Shown piece after piece: positions 6,652 through 7,776 of a stretch of DNA of 7,776 nucleotides. The stretch covers positions 1-7,776 of the forward strand of contig VSOO01000063.1 of NCBI GenBank assembly GCA_009774895.1. Direction: 5' to 3'. A program made the translations under genes and the position numbers. The notes beneath the pieces are model-generated. The model was not told the origin of the DNA and did no database searches. It was given only the letters and a program-made list of their open reading frames with translations. This stretch comes from Alistipes sp. Lineage in GTDB: Bacteria > Bacteroidota > Bacteroidia > Bacteroidales > Rikenellaceae. Numbering within the stretch: position 1 is the stretch's first letter; the number at the start of each line of letters is the position of its first letter.

Positions 6652-6924
6652 TTATTTCACCTTCGCGGCAAAGCTCTTGGCGGGCTTGAATGCCGGAATG
6701 TTGTGTTCGGGAATGGTAATGGTGGTGTTCTTCGAGATGTTGCGGGCCACCTTCTTCGCGCGTTTCTTCACCACGAAACTGCCGAAGCCGCGCAAATACA
6801 CGTTGTTGTTCTGGATGAGCGAATCCTTCACGCTCTCCATGAAGGCCTCGACAATGGCCTGCACCTGCACCTTTTCGACGCCGGTGTTCTTCGCGATTTC
6901 GCTGACGATATCTGCCTTGGTCAT
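6652..6924 (-). CDS. hup: HU family nucleoid DNA-binding protein
   Basis: This small dimeric protein binds and bends DNA and helps organise the nucleoid. At 90 residues it has the exact length of classical HU. The N-terminal helical half (MTKADIVSEIAKNTGVEKVQ, 1-20) is followed by the signature VYLRGFGSF (42-50), the basic arm strand KKRAKKVARN (53-62), and the closing IPAFKPAKSF (76-85). Counting without gaps from GFGSF at 46-50, arm-tip position 63 is Ile (RNISKNT) where E. coli HU has the DNA-intercalating Pro63 (RNPQTG). I recall the RNISKNT form from other Bacteroidota HU proteins, so this is probably a lineage trait rather than damage. The gene has its own consensus promoter about 35 bp upstream and is followed by the bS22-like gene. 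Confidence 0.95.
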   Translation of the reverse strand: MTKADIVSEIAKNTGVEKVQVQAIVEAFMESVKDSLIQNNNVYLRGFGSFVVKKRAKKVARNISKNTTITIPEHNIPAFKPAKSFAAKVK

Positions 6925-6958
6925 GTTATGTTGTTTTTAAAATTAACTTTCGGGAGTG

Positions 6959-6989
6959 CAAATATAGGGTTTATTTGGATAACCGCCAA
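6959..6989 (-). promoter_or_regulatory. Bacteroidota-type promoter of HU
   Basis: On the minus strand TATATTTG (6959-6966) matches the -7 consensus TAnnTTTG exactly, and TTG (6987-6989) lies 20 nt upstream as the -33 element. Transcription should start near 6952, leaving a leader of about 28 nt, AT-rich and without a Shine-Dalgarno sequence. Phased A-tracts (A5 and A7 on this strand, 7003-7016) lie further upstream, as in an UP element. The promoter probably serves HU and the bS22-like gene. Confidence 0.85.
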
Positions 6990-7027
6990 TAAACAAGGCC
7001 ACTTTTTTTCGTTTTTCGTGCGAAGCC

Positions 7028-7052
7028 CGCGCCGGAACTCCCTGGCGGCGCG
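7028..7052. repeat. GC-rich inverted repeat in the HU-porX divergent region
   Basis: CGCGCCG (7028-7034) and CGGCGCG (7046-7052) are perfect 7-bp arms around an 11-nt loop. No T tract follows on either strand, so it is not a terminator. It lies upstream of both divergent promoters, where a regulator could bind, but in such GC-rich DNA it may be chance. Confidence 0.25.
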
Positions 7053-7158
7053 ACGCGGTCCCGACGCCGCCCGCGGCCGGAGAATAAAATATTATCTTTC
7101 ACATGCTTACTCCCGCACCGCGAGAAAAACCCGTCCGCACGCGCAATAATTCGGGCCG

Positions 7159-7190
7159 TTTGGCATTATAATGGAAAAAAACTACTTTTG
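7159..7190 (+). promoter_or_regulatory. Bacteroidota-type promoter of porX
   Basis: TTTG (7159-7162), 20 nt, then TACTTTTG (7183-7190) fits the TTTG / TAnnTTTG consensus exactly. The start of transcription should be near 7197, giving a very short leader of about 17 nt before ATG 7214, without a Shine-Dalgarno sequence. The spacer length equals that of the divergent HU promoter, so both probably use the housekeeping sigma factor. Confidence 0.85.
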
Positions 7191-7213
7191 CGCGGACAAT
7201 CCGCACACGCACT

Positions 7214-7776
7214 ATGGTTAAGATACTCTGGGTAGACGACGAAGTGGAGCTGCTCAAGCCCCACGTGCTCTTCCTCCGGCAGAAAGGCTACGAGGTGGAG
7301 ACCTGCAACAACGGCTACGACGCCATCGACATGGCCTCGGAAACGGCCTACGACCTGATCATACTCGACGAGATGATGCCCGGCATGACCGGCCTCGAAA
7401 CCCTCCCCCAGATCAAGGAGGTGCGCCCCACCACGCCCGTGATCATGGTCACCAAGAGCGAGGAGGAGAACATCATGGACAAGGCCGTGGGTTCGAAGAT
7501 CGCCGACTACCTCATCAAACCCGTGAATCCGAACCAGGTGCTGCTCTCGATCAAGAAGAACGTACACCAGCAGCGGCTCGTCACCGAGCAGACCGCGGCC
7601 GACTACCGCTCCGAATTCGGGCGCCTCACCGCCCGGCTCCAGATGGCCGACACGTTCGCCGACTGGTGCTCGCTCTACCGCCGCCTCACGGGGTGGGAGA
7701 TCGAGCTGGCCGACGCGGCCGATCCGGGCATCCGCGAGGTGCTCGCCTACCAGAAGAGCGAAGCCCACCAGGAGTT
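7214..7776 (+). CDS. porX: PorX response regulator, N-terminal part (PglZ effector domain cut off by the window edge)
   Basis: PorX is the response regulator that, with histidine kinase PorY, controls type IX secretion genes in Porphyromonas, acting with the sigma factor SigP; its C-terminal PglZ domain is an alkaline-phosphatase-like phosphodiesterase. Here 187 codons are visible. The receiver domain (about 1-120) has the full active site: D8 and D9 (ILWVDDE), phospho-acceptor D52 (LILDEMMPG region), T80 (VIMVTKSEEE) and K102 (ADYLIKPVNPNQ). The segment VTKSEEE, then SKIADYLIKPVNPNQ, is highly characteristic of PorX rather than of a generic receiver. A helical linker follows (about 121-187, LVTEQTAADYRSEF and WCSLYRRLTGWEIEL), where PorX joins its PglZ domain. 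ATG 7214 sits just behind a consensus promoter and gives a standard receiver N-terminus. No other T9SS gene is visible nearby. The call rests on the receiver and linker; the effector domain itself is not in view. Confidence 0.92.
   Translation, partial: MVKILWVDDEVELLKPHVLFLRQKGYEVETCNNGYDAIDMASETAYDLIILDEMMPGMTGLETLPQIKEVRPTTPVIMVTKSEEENIMDKAVGSKIADYLIKPVNPNQVLLSIKKNVHQQRLVTEQTAADYRSEFGRLTARLQMADTFADWCSLYRRLTGWEIELADAADPGIREVLAYQKSEAHQE

Noticed and set aside
7166..7768. A 200-codon minus-strand frame opposite porX
   Set aside because: It is the mirror frame of porX, whose receiver active-site residues and promoter are clear.

Overview
The window comes from a high-GC member of the Bacteroidota, most likely an Alistipes-like (Rikenellaceae, Bacteroidales) genome. 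Three things support this. The proteins (PorX, a Bacteroidota-type HU, a tiny bS22/COX24-like protein, a Rne/Rng ribonuclease without scaffold tail) fit that phylum. Both clear promoters match the Bacteroidota sigma consensus (TTTG, about 20 nt, TAnnTTTG). Genes start without Shine-Dalgarno sequences, and the coding DNA is very GC-rich at third positions. The genus is an inference from composition and protein style, not a database result.

Layout. The left part, positions 1-5913, is a tightly packed minus-strand gene run, read right to left: rng (4363-5913), mfd (871-4359), coaX (125-874), then the start of an outer-membrane protein gene (1-150, cut by the window edge). The junctions are 3 bp apart, a 4-bp ATGA overlap, and a 26-bp overlap, so this looks like one translationally coupled operon. 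Upstream of rng lies about 610 bp without a convincing gene (5914-6526). It holds a degenerate 42-43 bp GC-rich direct repeat and, at its right end, two hairpins. Right of that, also on the minus strand, are a 29-codon basic ribosomal-type protein gene (6527-6616) and an HU gene (6652-6924), driven by a clear promoter at 6959-6989. After a 289-bp divergent intergenic region, porX runs rightward from its own promoter (7159-7190) and leaves the window at 7776.

Function. The content is mostly housekeeping: RNA processing and decay (Rng), transcription-coupled repair (Mfd), the first step of CoA synthesis (CoaX), nucleoid structure (HU) and the ribosome (bS22-like). PorX is the response regulator known from control of the type IX secretion system; its PglZ effector domain lies mostly beyond the window. 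I see no mobile element, CRISPR array, tRNA or rRNA, and no complete new system. The points most worth a second look are the repeat-bearing rng leader with no recognisable promoter, an Ala/Gly-rich insertion in the UvrB-like region of Mfd that shares short words with that leader, rng and mfd lying in the same reading frame with one stop codon between them, and the replacement of the DNA-intercalating proline of HU by isoleucine.
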